Shown here: positions 1-12,540 of the stretch, piece by piece
How the letters are laid out: each line of letters begins with the position of its first letter
How positions within the stretch are numbered: position 1 is the stretch's first letter
Assembly: GCF_026745355.1 (NCBI RefSeq)
Contig: NC_079203.1
Location: 2,361,249 to 2,425,248 of the forward strand
Origin: Beta vulgaris subsp. vulgaris
Taxonomy: Eukaryota > Streptophyta > Magnoliopsida > Caryophyllales > Amaranthaceae
Direction: 5' to 3'
DNA length: 64,000 nt
Made by a program: the position numbers and the translations under genes
Notes under the pieces: model-generated
Databases searched by the model: none
The model's input: only the letters and a program-made list of their open reading frames with translations
Told to the model about the DNA's origin: nothing

Positions 1-690
1 GCACTCCTCTCTTGTCATAATACCTCACTTAACAAAAACATTTATAACATCTCTAATTCATTGATCTAAAAAACGAAGAAAATACAATGAACTTTGTGAA
101 AAAAAATTCATAGATGTTATTACATAATCAAGTTTTCTATTTGTTTTCGCACGCATCACATGCATATAAGACTAGTGTGTAGAAAGTGATCAACGTGACA
201 AGGCCTTTGTACTATTTCATTGTAGGTTAGGTTCAACTTCTTGACAATAATAATTGTAAAAATATCAAGTTGTTAGACATAAACTGTAATTTACTAAAAA
301 AAGACATTTAGCATTGAAAATGAAACTCCAATGTCATTGTCTTTGATAAAGTTGAAGACAAGCAATACACAATGTATAAGAACAAATAGAGCTGATATGA
401 GTCAATGGAGAAAATAATGGAATTGATAATCGTTATGATATGGAAAACCAATACCCTAAAAATCACTACCATAAACAGTGATCATGTTGCAACAAGATCG
501 ACCTCGCATGTGAATACGTCAAGGATTAGCACAATATTGATATTTTATATGTGCACTCAAAAGAGATCGAATGAATGAGTGTACGTATATACCCAAAATA
601 GAGAATGTAAAAACAGGATCTGAGAAATGGTGTTTATGTAAATTTTTTGGGTGATCATCAAAGTGAATGGAGGCTTGGTGTAAATAGTAA
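1..690. other. AT-rich intergenic DNA, no gene seen
   Basis: No convincing coding region, RNA gene or transposon terminus was recognised. The only open frame above 60 codons (519-707, minus) has no recognisable motif and runs into the Helitron that follows. Confidence 0.5.
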
Positions 691-972
691 CTAGTTTTTA
701 TATGCACGCGATGCGTGCGAACATACGTACAAAATTATTTTTTTAGGAGATGAAAAAAATTAAATTAATTATTAATTATTTCTAATAAATTAGGTATATT
801 TGAATTCTTGATGGTTTTCTTTTTGTAATATTTTTTTATTTTTAAAATTAATTAGGTAGTTTTCTTTTTTATTTTTTCATTAAAGGAAGTAGTTATAGTA
901 GAGATGTTATGAGGGTAAAATGGGGTTTCTAATATTTTGGTGTCCTACCCCTCTTCCCATATAGAATAGAGA
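691..972 (-). mobile_element. Non-autonomous Helitron, copy 1
   Basis: Read on the minus strand, the element starts TCTCTATTCTATATGG at 972 and ends in CTAG at 694-691. Just before the end is a GC-rich hairpin, GCACGC-ATC-GCGTGC, at 704-718. It lies between an A (973 complement) and a T (690 complement), the A/T target expected of Helitrons, which make no target duplication. It carries no helicase gene, so mobility would need an autonomous partner. Two more copies with the same 5' TCTCTATT start lie at 12735-13234 (plus) and 29286-29557 (minus). Confidence 0.8.
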
Positions 973-1279
973 TTGATCGAGTGTAGTAAACTAGTAATTG
1001 TAAAGATACATAACCGGGTGAATTGGCTAGCTAGTAAGGGTTACTTGACTGAAAGAATCAATGAATATAAAAATAAAAAAAGGCTATTGCTTGTCTTTTT
1101 TTTTGTTAAAGGGACCAATACTGCAATATAATGAAATACTATATTTTTTTTGACAGTATATAATGAATTACTAATTTAGAATTAAGTAGCTTAATGAGGG
1201 GTCCTCCCTTTATTACAGCAAATACATAAATGTTCGAACTTAATTGGTTTACCCTTCCTGCAATAACTCCCAACACATA

Positions 1280-2220
1280 GTAGTAGAACGATTATATCTA
1301 TATGTGATCCTTCATCCTTGTATTCCCATTTATATTATTTACAACCACCAAGGAGTCCGACAGAATGGGGCATTTAGACCATTGATTGTTCCTAACCCAA
1401 ACTAAAGTCTCCGTAATTGCAATAATCTCAGAGAGATTGACATCATTGCTTACAATATTTCCACATATTCCTTTCACCCATTGGCATAACCTTTTCCTAC
1501 AATTGGCTCTCATTCCTGCATGGAGGTCAGTAGCACAAAAAGAACATCGACAATGATAGTAAAGTCATGGTTTTGGGACATTTGAAGAGGTAAAAATGGT
1601 ATAGGAGTTATAAGCTGGATTAGATCTTGAGCAAGCAACTTAGTAGCTAGTAATACGGTTTGGTGCCAAAAATATTCAGGTTTTAAATCCTTATTACTAA
1701 ACGACTCATTGGTTTCTTATAAGTCATATCTTCTAAAATATGAAAGAGAAGAGGGTGGCCCAAGGAGTGTTATAATAGTCCCATTATTATATGAGAGTTA
1801 ATATTTTTAGGTAATTAGTTTTGAAAGTTCATGTTTTTAAAAAAAAAAAAAAAACTAGGTAATTTACATTTCTTCCCCACCTCAGTAGCTCTAGGACAAT
1901 CCCTAAGGACATGCTCTCTCGTTGCAGCAATAATCTGGCATAACGAAAAATTTGGATTCTCAATGATTCGCCTACTATAAAGGGATGACTTTGTAGCTAT
2001 ACCATTCCACAAGCAGGTCCAAAGGAAGTTTTATATATTCCGGTGACAAGGGGCTGACCAAATACACTCCCAGTCAAAGTCCATACTACATGATAGGGAG
2101 CACTTCTCCCATCCTTCTCTATAGATTTTCTTCGAATCAAAATAGTTTCCCTTAGCAATCCAACAAACCAAGGCATCATCTTGATCATGACTTCCCAGGG
2201 ATATATTGTATTTCATGATC
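1280..2220 (-). pseudogene. LINE retrotransposon remnant: zinc-binding RT C-terminus and RNase H-like part
   Basis: The minus strand carries broken frames typical of the C-terminal third of plant LINE ORF2. Near 2220-1830 is a region like the zf-RVT domain, ending with a CPRATEV motif. Near 1513-1298 is an RNase H-like stretch with SDS in the position of the family's ESDS motif. Frames are split by stops, and a run of about 16 A (plus strand, near 1840) sits between the two parts. It lies just downstream of an endonuclease fragment on the same strand, so both probably come from one internally deleted LINE. No intact protein can be made. Confidence 0.65.
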
Positions 2221-2249
2221 CAATGGGCTATATAGGTTGGGAGTTCCAG

Positions 2250-2830
2250 AGTTAGCTCCTCAAGATCTCAACCACCCTGTTTTAACACACTACTCACTTT
2301 GCGCTCCTCCTCCTAGCATGTTATGGGCCCAACAACAAAACTTCTCAGGGTTCCAAAGGGTGTCCACACATCATGCCAAAAGGAGACATTTTTTTAATAG
2401 GGTTAAGGCTTTGGGTAGGCGTGCTATATCTGAGCAGAATAGGGGAGTGGTCAGAGTCCAGTCTAGTCAGTTTTGCAGCATGGGTCGTCTTAGGCCAGGC
2501 TTCAAGCCACTTCCCATTTATCAGAGCACGATCAAGTTTCTCTTGGATGGACTTCTTCTTTGATTTATTTGTCCAAGTGAACCTCACTCCAGAACTTTTC
2601 ACATACATCAAACCACAATCTCAGATGCATGCATTGAACGCTTAACTTCTATTTAATTTTACCGGGTTTCCCCCTAATTTTTTATTTTAATTACAAACCT
2701 CATTAAAATCACCTACGACTAGTCAAGGAAAATCAATATCCCCGGCCAATTCCTTAAACTCAGCCCAGGTAACTTTCTTATTATCCTCAAATTTCTCTTT
2801 CATTTTTCCAGGTAATATTTATAGAAGGCT
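2250..2830 (-). pseudogene. LINE retrotransposon remnant: endonuclease domain
   Basis: The minus strand encodes hallmarks of the apurinic-type endonuclease of plant LINEs: LVVGDFNE at about 2721-2698, then FTWTN followed by lysines near 2586, then LDRALIN, and LDSDHSPILL near 2440-2410. The frame is interrupted upstream of 2611. The reverse transcriptase core that should follow is missing; the next homology is the C-terminal zinc-binding region at 2216. This points to an old, internally deleted copy. Confidence 0.75.
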
Positions 2831-2834
2831 TTTG

Positions 2835-3468
2835 CTTGGTCACCACAATATCCAGTGAGCATGTCACACGTGTAGATCATATATCAAATAAGGTGTGAAA
2901 GTGAGAGTAACTATACATATGTAGGAGAAATTTCCTTGAAGATATTTTCTTATAGGACAAAGACACTTTTCTTCCCAAAATATTTCCTTATAACATCTAA
3001 ACTTTGAGACTTATTCCCAACAATGTCTTAGATAGGCACGCACGTAACACATTGTTCATCTAGCTAAAATCCTCTTATCATTGTTAACAATAACTTACAA
3101 GAGTGATATATTTTTACGATACTGTTATCATATAATAAAAGATGCATTGCATGGAAGTACGGATGATCAAGTGGGCTAGCCTAAGCAACGTGAAGTCTCT
3201 CTCTTTACAACCATACATAATATTCCTATTGCTTCAGCCAGAAATGGGATCCAAAATTGTGACCCAACGTATATTATACTCTGAGTCTTGTCAAAGCATA
3301 TGATATAGTTCAAATTATATGATCTCTCAAGAAAACGACCCTAAAATTAGAAATATGCAGACGAATTATATGGTCCCGGCAGGTAGATGATATATTGATA
3401 AATGATATACTAACAACTGTATACAAAGGTTGGAATATATGCAACATGGGAAGATGGTCATTGTAAAG
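2835..3468. other. No gene seen
   Basis: AT-rich spacer between two LINE remnants. I found no open frame with a recognisable motif and no clear transposon end. Confidence 0.4.
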
Positions 3469-3478
3469 TCTCTCTCCT

Positions 3479-3884
3479 TTTTTTTTTTTTTAGGTGAATC
3501 AGGCATAATATAAAAACTTAAACATAGTTTTGGCTAGAAAGCCTACATCGATCTGATAATATAAGTTCCGTACAATCATTAGGGATTTGGGGAAAAATCC
3601 TAACTACGTTCTGGGGCATCATCTGCTTCCTACTCCCTCGCGCAAGATAGTCCGCCACTTTGTTGAGTTCACGCCTCACGAATACGAACTGGATATCCTT
3701 GAACTCCCGAGTACATTCCCTACATTTTTTCAAGACATTACAATATAGATCATTATGGATAATATCCTGTGAGAGCAATTTTATAGCTTGTGAGCTGTCC
3801 GAGTGAAGTAAAACGTAATCCACACGGCTTGTTTTTGCCATGTAGAGCCCTTCCATGATACCCATGAGCTCCGCCATTAATACA
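3479..3884 (-). mobile_element. 5'-truncated LINE insertion (RNase H end) with 11-bp target duplication
   Basis: The minus strand holds an open frame (3877-3518) with the RNase H signature of plant LINEs: AELMGIMEGL, a HSDSSQAIKLL segment matching the ESDS acidic motif, and RRELNKVADYLAR near the C-terminus. Downstream on the same strand is a poly-A tail, seen as a T run at about 3480-3492. The insertion is flanked by TCTCTCTCCT at 3469-3478 and TCTCTCTCCTT at 3885-3895, a target-site duplication. The copy is therefore a 5'-truncated retrotransposition product. The RNase H frame is open but lacks the rest of ORF2 and cannot act alone. Confidence 0.85.
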
Positions 3885-4020
3885 TCTCTCTCCTTAAATT
3901 ACCAATTTAGAGCATAAGATAGATGCATTACACTGCAGTCCACAAAATTATTGCTGTTCATACTTCATGAGATCATGGACCCCCTCTATGAAATATTGTT
4001 AGTGCATGCATATTGTAGGC

Positions 4021-4683
4021 TAGGGATGCATGGCAGCTGGGGCGGGCTGGACGGGCTAGTTCGTGGCCCTAGCGGACCAGGATGAGATTTGATGGCTCAA
4101 GACCGGACCGTGAAATTCATGGTTTAGGCGGGCTGGTCTACGGGTTGAAAAATCTTGGCCTACACTGGTCTGTTATTTTTTACGGTTCTGGAAGCGATTT
4201 TGATGCTTAATGGGCCTAGCGAGCTAGACCGAGCTGGTGGACCGACATGTGAATTTTTTTTCAAAATTATTTAATCATTGGAATCATTTATTATAATTAC
4301 ATAAAATCTTTAAAATTAATTAAAATATATACAAGTATTAATATTAATGAATAATTTCATTATTTTTGAATTAGATTGAATTATAATATATGCAATTTGA
4401 TTAAAATATATACACTTTGATTAAAATATACACAATTTGGTTGTATAAATTACTTGGTCTCGGCCGGTCCGGTTCATGGGCCGGGCTGGACAGTTTTGTG
4501 GATCAAGATGGGTAGTTTTAGTAGTGGGCTTTCGTGGATTGGGTTTAAAAATTGAGCCCATGGACCACCCACAAATCTCGTGGCCTGGTTTGAGTTGGGC
4601 TGGACCGAGCTTTTTGCGAATTCAGCCCACACGGCCCAAGATGCGGGTTGTCCTGCATTGGCCCGCACTGTTGGTCATCTCTA
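4021..4683. mobile_element. hAT-like non-autonomous element
   Basis: The ends read TAGGGATG at 4021 and CATCTCTA at 4683. They are flanked by TTGTAGGC (4013-4020) and TCGTAGGC (4684-4691), an 8-bp duplication with one mismatch, the length hAT transposases make. The inside is GGGC/GCCC-rich near both ends in inverted orientation, with an AT-rich middle. It encodes no transposase; short open frames here (4474-4805) are by-products of the GC-rich ends. Confidence 0.75.
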
Positions 4684-5309
4684 TCGTAGGCTTTAGCATA
4701 GAGTGGAATACTTGAAGTCAAAAAACTGAAAAAGAAAAAGATAAAGTAATAATAATAGATTTTAAAAAAACTTGTTAGCAATATATATATGTGTGTGTAA
4801 GACAAATTAAATGACTTGAATATTATAAAACTCTACTAGATCGATCAGCATCTTATTTCATAGAAAAAGTAAAGACAAGAAAAAAAAATCTCCACCTCAA
4901 AAGAACTTCGAGTAAGAGTATTGCCTTATTACCACTAGTGTTGAATTAATGCGAAGTATTAATGATATTATTAGTAATTAAGATGGTAGGTAAAAGAAAA
5001 CAAAACAGCCAAGTATTTTGCCGATTTGCTCATGTGGGAAAATGAAGATTCACAACTTACAAGCCCTAGTTGAAAATAATACGAGAGTTTTACTTGATTT
5101 ATTATTAGTGTGAGAACTCCAAGTAATACTCAAATTGCTTCCACTTTGAATTAAGCTAGATCTAATAGTTTCGCATGTTATTTGCGATCTTTTTACGTAC
5201 ATCTTTTAGGCTCTTAGCATGTCCATGATTACATTTTGGGCTTGTATGAGTTTGTGTCATGTTTAATGAGTAATTTTCTGGGACTCGAGGTTGAAATTAA
5301 GACCTCTAG

Positions 5310-5638
5310 CAGGGCCGGTTCTGAGGGTAGGCAAGGAGTGCCACCCCCTAGGGCCCACGATCGTGTGGGGCCCAAAAAAAGAAATTAACTATGACCAGTT
5401 AAATAAAAATTGATATACTTTTTGAATATTTAGTGAAATTTGTGCTATTTTTGTGCAATTTTTAATAATATTATGTGCTTATTTTTATTGGTATCATTAA
5501 CAAAATATAGATTATAGTTTTAGGTACGAAGGTTTTAATTATATGGCCTATAAAATATTAGGATCGACTCATATAGGGGGTCAGGGGCCTTTGTTTTTAG
5601 GTCCGCCTAAGGCCCAAAAATTATCAGGAACGGCCCTG
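5310..5638. mobile_element. hAT MITE with exact 8-bp target duplication
   Basis: Inverted ends CAGGGCCGGTTCTGA (5310) and, on the other strand, CAGGGCCGTTCCTGA (5638). Both sides carry ACCTCTAG (5302-5309 and 5639-5646), a perfect 8-bp duplication. The 329-bp body is non-coding, so it depends on a transposase elsewhere. Confidence 0.9.
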
Positions 5639-5646
5639 ACCTCTAG

Positions 5647-8005
5647 TATACTGAATACTGACCAAACTCAATTATAACACAAACTCAATTATAACACACG
5701 TCTTAAATTCCTGGATTTTGCATGCTATAGTCTTCTTGGTAAATTTTTGAGGCTTAATGTTGTGCTTTACTTTTCCCGGATCTTTAATCGATCAACTGAT
5801 CAGAACTTGGATCTTCACTTATTAAATTGCTAGAGCTCGCTTGGAAAATTTTGAGTTCAAGAGAAGTCCCTCCTATATCCATAAGAAAGAAGAAGGGAAA
5901 AAGAGAAAGGAAAAAGGGTGTCTATTATTGTTGGTCAGTGCCAAAAGAGTAATGCAAAAGCTGAAATTCAGCACAAGATATTCTTGTGAAAAATTTTCAT
6001 AAGATAGAGTAGTATTCTTGCAAAAAGTGATTTTTTACAAGATAGTTTATGACAGAAAATTCTAAGAGAAAAGAAGGAGGAATAAATAAATTAATCATGG
6101 TTTATTACCATCTAATCAATGGTGATAAAGTTAATCAAAGTCGGAATTCGAAATAAGGTAGTAGCTTTTTGAACCAATGAAAGAAAGTAGTTTAAGGCAA
6201 TATTATTTGCTTACAATTATTGTTCTCTCAAAAAATGATTTGTGATAAGTAGTTATGATTCTTTTTGGAAACAAAATAAAGTTTTTACTAATAGGAAATC
6301 AAAAATAGTAATGTCCTTATGAGATAAGGAGCTCCTAATTTCTATTTGTACCTTTTCAAAAAATAAATCAAAATTATTAATCTTCAAAATCGGGAATTAA
6401 TAAACTTGAAAATCAATATGTTGTAATTAAAAAGCAGAAGAAGTATATAAAATGTCTTGAAAAAAGAATCAAAAAAGAGATCCAAAAGGTTCTCATAAAA
6501 AGAATTTGAAATCACAATTAAAGTATAATTTAAATTTGCTATAAATTTCTTTGATTTATAATATTAGTTTTGAAAAATATATATCGTTATTAATAAAAAA
6601 ATATATATTAATGGTGTTAGGATGATATATATATATGTAAAGGAAAACTAATTTTTAGACCTTAGGTACCTAAAGTGGAAATATTCAAACATGAGGTACT
6701 CAAAGTAGCTAGAGAAACCCAAATTTGAATTACCCAAAGTGAATTTTATCGAACTTCAAGTACGAAATTAAAAATGAAAAAATTCCAAACACTTTAAGTT
6801 TGACCTAAAAAATCAAGTGTTCTTATAAAAGTATTTTAAAGATCAATTTAATAATATAAATTTATACTCTTTTGATCCAGATTAGAAATTGATGTATAAT
6901 ATGATGAAAGAACATTAAAAATACGTCACATTATTAAATATATTTAGTCAAAGTAAATTTGCGAAAATTACACATATAAGGAATTCCTAATATTTTAGAG
7001 AGGGGGATGGAGTATACAACTAGCACAAGGGTCTCATAGACTCATAGTTACAACAAGTAGGAGAAAAATGACAATAACCATTTTTGTCCACAATGATTTT
7101 ACAAAGGAAACGATAATATTCCTAAGGTAAGAAAATGGCATGCAAGCATCAGCGTTATGATAAGTACAATTGCATGCCATGTCATGCCAATCTATGCTTG
7201 CATGGCAGTATAGTACTTAGCATATCATTGGACTATTGAGTATTTTTTCCTTGTCACCCTCAAGCTGACAGCAATTAGCTTCACGCGCTTCTCTTAAGCT
7301 TCGTGTATAAAAGTTTTATTAATCATATATAGACAAAACTTTATCCTAGATTTCCTTTCACCTATGTTAGACTAGTAGTACTTTTGACATCAAAAGTGGT
7401 ATTTGCTGACGTCAAAATTTTTAAAAGAGAAAAAAAGTACAAAAGGAAAGTTGTATTAGCATAAGTATGATACTTTTTTTTCCCGAAAATCCGTGATAAG
7501 ATCAATTTCTTCTCGATTGCCCTCACACAGAGCCACAAATCCAGAGGCTACATAATTATAAAACTATGAGAATGTAAAATAGCTAATAATAATTGTTAGT
7601 GCTTGAATTTTGGAATGAAGCTATTGACATTATTGTAAATTAACTAAATAGTCGCTTCTTTTTTTTCTTTTGTATAGCACTCATTGTGTTTTTGAAAACA
7701 TTGAAAATGTACTTCCTATTGCCATTTATACATTTATGCGCATATAAAGAGTGCACACGCACATTCCTTCTTTATGATGGGAATGTGATTGGCCCACGCA
7801 TTTTCAATAAACTATTAAGTTTATTACAAATGATAATTTACAACCGCGTATCTATTATGATTGTGAATTATTTTGCAATAAAAACTTGAATGTGATGGAA
7901 AATGTGACATTAGCAATTTGATTTATTCTTGTTTATTAATATGAAAAATTTTAGTCAACGAAGACTATTCTTTTCTATACTATGTATATTCATTGAATTT
8001 TAATA
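5647..8005. other. AT-rich intergenic DNA, nothing recognised
   Basis: About 2.3 kb of AT-rich sequence with many short A/T runs. Open frames such as 7686-7889 (plus) show no family motif or codon pattern I trust. No transposon ends were resolved. Confidence 0.4.
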
Positions 8006-8223
8006 CTTCTCCCATACTGTTTTAAATATTAAAAAGTTATTTTAGTTGTGCACACGTAAAAAATATTAAAAAGTTATAATTTGATAGTATGTATCGAGAC
8101 GAATCTAACAAGATTTCACTTGACTATGTTTTTCTTTGTATAATGACAATAAATTGGAGTCAAAATTAATTAATGAATAGTGACATTTCACCCAATGTTT
8201 TATTTAAAACAAAATAGAGAAAG
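8006..8223. mobile_element. Stowaway-like MITE
   Basis: Begins CTTCTCCCATACTGTTTT after TA (8004-8005) and ends with an imperfect inverted copy before TA (8224-8225). The interior contains the segment GACGAATCTAACAAGAT, which recurs in the MITE at 27509-27763 and near 62650, so these form one diverged family. Confidence 0.6.
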
Positions 8224-8807
8224 TAGAAGATTATGTTGTGCAACTATGCATGTTCTCCTTGCTATTTGTGTGCTTGAGTGCTTCCTTTAAGCATTCACCA
8301 ACAAAATTCAAAAGGAAATAGAGATGAATGAAACGTGTCAACAACTTAACTATTACTATTTGGAGTATGTAAAATCAGTTTTGCAAGTTATTTCATCAAA
8401 GATTGTGTTATGTTCTTTTCACATGAAATATACACAAACTTATTTTTATTAGTTAGAAGTATTATTACAATTTACATTTGATGAGTAAATTAAACTTAAC
8501 ATAGGAGAGATAAGTTGTTTTTCTCAAGGTATAGTAAAACCAACATAACCTAATTGATTTACAAGAGATAGTGGAGGTTGTCATGTATAGTATCACCCTT
8601 TATGACCAAAGAACTCATTAATTAATAGTAGCTATTGCTATGATCTTTATTTCTACATCATACATATATCCATGATAAAAAAAACATGCAAATCCTATTT
8701 TTTCTTAACCTTTTTATATTAGAAAATTATTATTCATTTTTATTAGAGTATGATTAAACTAACTAGATTAAACAAAAAAACCATAAGATAAGACCAAATC
8801 ATATCTA

Positions 8808-9066
8808 TTTCCTCCGTTTTGAATTACTCGCTACACTTTGAAAATTCCACTATTCATCAATGAGGTTTGACCATACATTATTTACTATTAGATCAAATCA
8901 AACGTTATAATGTAATATGTTGTTGGATTCGTCTCAATGTATATTTTCATAAAATCAAATTTTTATACTTTACTGTAATACATAATTAAATATATTAATA
9001 GTCAAAAAAATGCATCTCAGCAAGCGTAAAAGTCAAAGTATAATGAGTAATTTGAAACGGATGAAA
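8808..9066. mobile_element. Stowaway MITE
   Basis: Inverted ends TTTCCTCCGTTTTGAATTAC and, on the other strand, TTTCATCCGTTTCAAATTAC, flanked by TA at 8806-8807 and 9067-9068. This is the TA-target, CCTCCGT-end signature of plant Stowaway elements. It has no coding capacity. Confidence 0.85.
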
Positions 9067-9153
9067 TATTTATTTTCATTTGCTTGTTACTAATAATTAC
9101 ATTTGATTTTATACTATTAAAAGTTACGAAAATCGCACTTTTAAAATATACAC

Positions 9154-9275
9154 ATCTCAATGTATATTTTCATAAAATCAATTTTTTATACTTTACTCTA
9201 ATGTACGATTAAATATAAATAGTCAAAATAGTGCATCGGTAAACATGAAATTCAAAGTGTAGCCAGTAAAAAGAA
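9154..9275. mobile_element. Partial second copy of the adjacent Stowaway MITE
   Basis: This segment repeats the right half of the MITE at 8808-9066 in the same orientation. It starts at the shared TCAATGTATATTTTCATAAA and carries the same TATACTTTACT and ATAGTCAAAA blocks with several mismatches. The left half is missing. It may be a truncated neighbouring insertion or a local duplication. Confidence 0.6.
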
Positions 9276-9645
9276 ATGAAAAAAAGTATATATACACATT
9301 GAGTCGAATTCGATAAGATGACATTGACACATACATGAATATTAAATTTACTACGTTCAAATCAAATTGATGATTTCTTCTTAAAAAAAAAGGTACTCCA
9401 AGAAGGACTTTTACGGGGTTTAGAGGTCAGAGGGTGGATTTGACACCCAAATCAACAGGCAAAATGGAGAAATAAACGAAATCCAGGAGTGGTATGTACG
9501 TGACATCACAAAAGCATGCAGAAGAGAGAGAATTTAACTATTTAAGTAGTTCAAACAATAAGCCATGTTCATGCACACTAAAATTGAATTTTATTATTAT
9601 CTCCCCCACTCACTATTACAGTCTACTGCTGTGAGGTAGGGCTGA

Positions 9646-10132
9646 GCTCAGTACTGCAATAAGAAAGAAGTTTGTCAGATTTTCATTTGTGAAGATTTGA
9701 AGAAAAAGACGAATTTAGATGACGTGAGAGAGATTTACCGTGAAGCGTGCTTTGAAGAATTTGGAAGGCGTGTGATGTTTACTTTGCATTTACTACTATC
9801 TATCTATGAATCTATCCCATTTCTGATTTCTTCCTCTTGTCCATGTGAAAGAAGCCCAATCTTAACTTTTTGCATTTTTAATTTGATTCTTCTTATTCAT
9901 GTTAGAATCACTCACACTTTAATTCAATGCATGAACATTAAACAACCTACTATTACATTCAATTGAGTTTTTTTGTTTGGGTTTGGATAGGTACAAGTAA
10001 GATGTTACTATGCATGTTAATAATGGATGGATATAGCTCAAAAGCTTTGGAATGGATCGAAGATGTTTTAGTTTTCTTCAAGAGGAAAAACAAGCTAATA
10101 TTAATCTATGGACCAGTAATGAATAACAAGTA
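9646..10132 (+). pseudogene. Possible two-exon gene fragment, unrecognised
   Basis: From 9646 an open frame, closed upstream by a stop at 9643-9645, runs through CEDLKKKTNLDDVREIYREA and EEFGRR without an ATG start. At 9755 a GTGTGATG could be a splice donor. TTTGGATAG at 9990 could be the acceptor of a 236-bp intron. Joining there keeps frame into a stretch with DGYSSKALEWIEDVLVFFKR and stops at 10130-10132. The amino-acid composition looks more protein-like than its surroundings, but I do not recognise the family and no start codon is visible. It could be the 3' part of a gene whose first exon I cannot place, or chance. Confidence 0.22.
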
Positions 10133-10229
10133 GTAACATTTTTCATAGGAGAGTGTTTTTTCGAAATTTATGTGCACCGTAAAAGGAACCTGCTTAATTA
10201 GATAAATAATGGGTAATAAAATTACCATC

Positions 10230-11035
10230 ATGTTTCACATGAGACTATATACTGAAAGAAAAAGAAGTACAAGGGGATAAGATGTAGCATAAAATAGGGT
10301 CTAGATTTGAGAGATAAATGACATTCTTTAGCAGACGATGAAGGATGACTTGGCAATCCGAGTCCACAAATTAAACCTCCTTGAGACGTTCTCTTACCCA
10401 ATCTTACTGTCATGTTAATTGCTTTAGACTTCGCAATTTCAAGGGCCCATAAGGTTTTGACTTGGTGATAACCTCCAATCCTGCTTTCAACCGTAAGAGA
10501 AGCATCAAAATTTGTTTTTTACGATACCAAGGGAGGAGCTTTCCAAACTCTTGAGATCGAGACTATATTATGCTAATGATGATGATAAATACATTTGGGA
10601 AGAGTATTTACCATAATCCTCAACCAAATGGGCTACATGATTAATCTACACTTGGTTAGGAGTTGATTTATTGTTGAAAGTAATTGGTTTCGCTTACCCC
10701 AGATATGCAATCAAAGAAGACACCCTTAAATCTCACACTTCTATCAAGATTCCGCCTACTAACAAGGAGGTCACACATCGAATCATCCACTGTCCAATTA
10801 CTCGTAACAACATCTCCATATTCACGTCAAAGATTAGTCAGCCGAGAGCATCCAACGATAGCATGGTACTCCATCTCAGTCACACCACATCCCCGAGGAC
10901 AAGCAACATCCTCAATCAAGTGCCTATATTACGATAATGCACGAACTAGAAGGAAATTAGTGCAAAGGCACTATAGAAAATGGCGAACCTTCATACTTGC
11001 ATTAATGCTCCAAATATCAACCCAATCTTAGTCAA
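10230..11035 (-). pseudogene. Degenerate LINE remnant (zinc-binding RT C-terminus)
   Basis: Minus-strand translation near 11030-10700 gives the order seen in the plant LINE zf-RVT domain: DIWSINASMKVRHFL, then RHLIEDVACPRGCGVTEMEY, then HA and a cysteine. These are broken by at least two stops. Further down (about 10510-10420), FDASLTVESRIGG and WALEIAKSKA resemble the start of the LINE RNase H region. Frames overlapping it on the plus strand (10671-11180) are shadows. Confidence 0.6.
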
Positions 11036-11555
11036 AATGAACAAGACTACAACCTTTACCAAGCATATAAGAGGTTTTCACATAGAAAAATCTGGAGGTT
11101 GTTTAGTTAATCGCGTTTATATGGTTGGTTTTCTTTTATGTGTTCAACGAGCTAGTCAACATAATATATATGGTAAATGACGTATTTAATATTTATAAAA
11201 ATAGCTTTTATATGAAAAGTAATATGCTGGTTTTACCATTTTTTAAAGGCTTTTACATTAAAGCCAATATTTATAGTTGATGTACGTACCCAAACACATT
11301 TACAAAACACTCAATGATCTTAAAACCAACATAAGCAACTAGTAATATAAAAAGTTGGGAGTAGGGGGAATGATAACCAACTGATGGAATATTAAACATA
11401 TTTAGGTTGCAGAATAAAAGATTGATATTTTTTGTGCCTAATTTAGATGTTTATATTTTAATCTGGCGTTTTTTCTTAGAAGATTACATAGTCGTATAGT
11501 CGTGATCAAACGACTTTGATCGAGGTAAGAAAGTGCTTGAAGATCTTTATTACTA

Positions 11556-11713
11556 TTCCCTTTGTTTCAAAATATAAGGCACACAGAATGTTCGAGGTCA
11601 AACTTTAACTGTTAATTACTCTCACTTTATGTTGATGGATTTTTTTTTGGAAAATAATGTTATTATAGTTAATTTTTCATAAAGTGTAAATGCCTATTTT
11701 AAAACGGAGGGAA
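11556..11713. mobile_element. Stowaway MITE
   Basis: 158-bp element with ends TTCCCTTTGTTTCAAAATAT and the inverted TTCCCTCCGTTTTAAAATAG, flanked by TA at 11554-11555 and 11714-11715. Non-coding. Confidence 0.85.
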
Positions 11714-11765
11714 TAGTAGTGGTTGAATTATTTTCGTTGAATCCCAGATATTTCTTCCATGTACA

Positions 11766-11964
11766 TTTTTTATTTTTGGTGAACCATACCCGGTTTCCGA
11801 AATCCATTTTTGGATCCCGACCAATTCGGATTCAAGCCGGGTCAGGCCCCAATTGGGGGGGAAAGCTCTTCCAACACACTTTGCTGCATTTCATGGGCTC
11901 GAACCCGAGACCTCTGATTAAGGTAGAACAACTCTCTTACCAGTTAATCTAAGGATATGTTGAT
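11766..11964 (-). mobile_element. tRNA-derived SINE, Au-like
   Basis: On the minus strand a tRNA-like head has an A-box-like TTAACTGGTAAGAG and a good B box, GGTTCGAGCCC. It is followed by a body with GGGGCCTGACCCGG, AATTGGTCGGG and a GGTATGGTT-type end, as I know from Au-type plant SINEs. The 3' side runs into an A/T-rich tail. ATGTACA occurs on both sides (11759-11765 and 11965-11971) and is the likely target duplication. It has no protein coding and would be transcribed by RNA polymerase III. Confidence 0.75.
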
Positions 11965-12540
11965 ATGTACAATTGGTTTAATAACGCAAAAATTCTTACC
12001 TTACTTTTGACTTTTAATTAGTACTTTGCCTTTTATCTCAATAATAATAAGTCACTATTACAAGAGTGGTAAATTGGTAAATAGCCAACCTTGCATTCAT
12101 TAGTTTTAGGAAAAGGATGTAATGTATTCGTAGTGTTCCCAATTCATAACATGGCTAAATTTTTATTCACTTGTGCTTTTGTCCTATAATTGTTTGTTTA
12201 TTTTGTTTTGTTATGAAAGCATGCTTCTGTAGTTTTGTGTACCTTAAGTTTATAGCACATGGATCAAATTATTTCATTTAGAAAGAACAAATGGGAATGA
12301 TAGCTAATAGACTTATGATTCTTTTTCATATTTTTCCGGTTAAATAGGACAATCAATCTTTAGAAAATCACAATAAATTCAAATCCTATATAGTATAACC
12401 CTTGTCCCTTATGGCTATGTATAGAAATATAGAGTAACCTTTAAATTACAGAAAATGACGTTAAGTTTAATGCGGAGATATACAATAATCTAAGATTGCA
12501 AAATCTTATATATTTAGTGTGTAGATTATCTATACAACTA

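Noticed and set aside
4474..4805. Overlapping frames on both strands in GGGC-rich DNA
   Set aside because: They lie in the arm of the hAT-like element and change composition at its border.
5380..5580. AT-rich core as a separate insertion
   Set aside because: It is continuous with the hAT MITE, whose exact 8-bp duplication encloses it.
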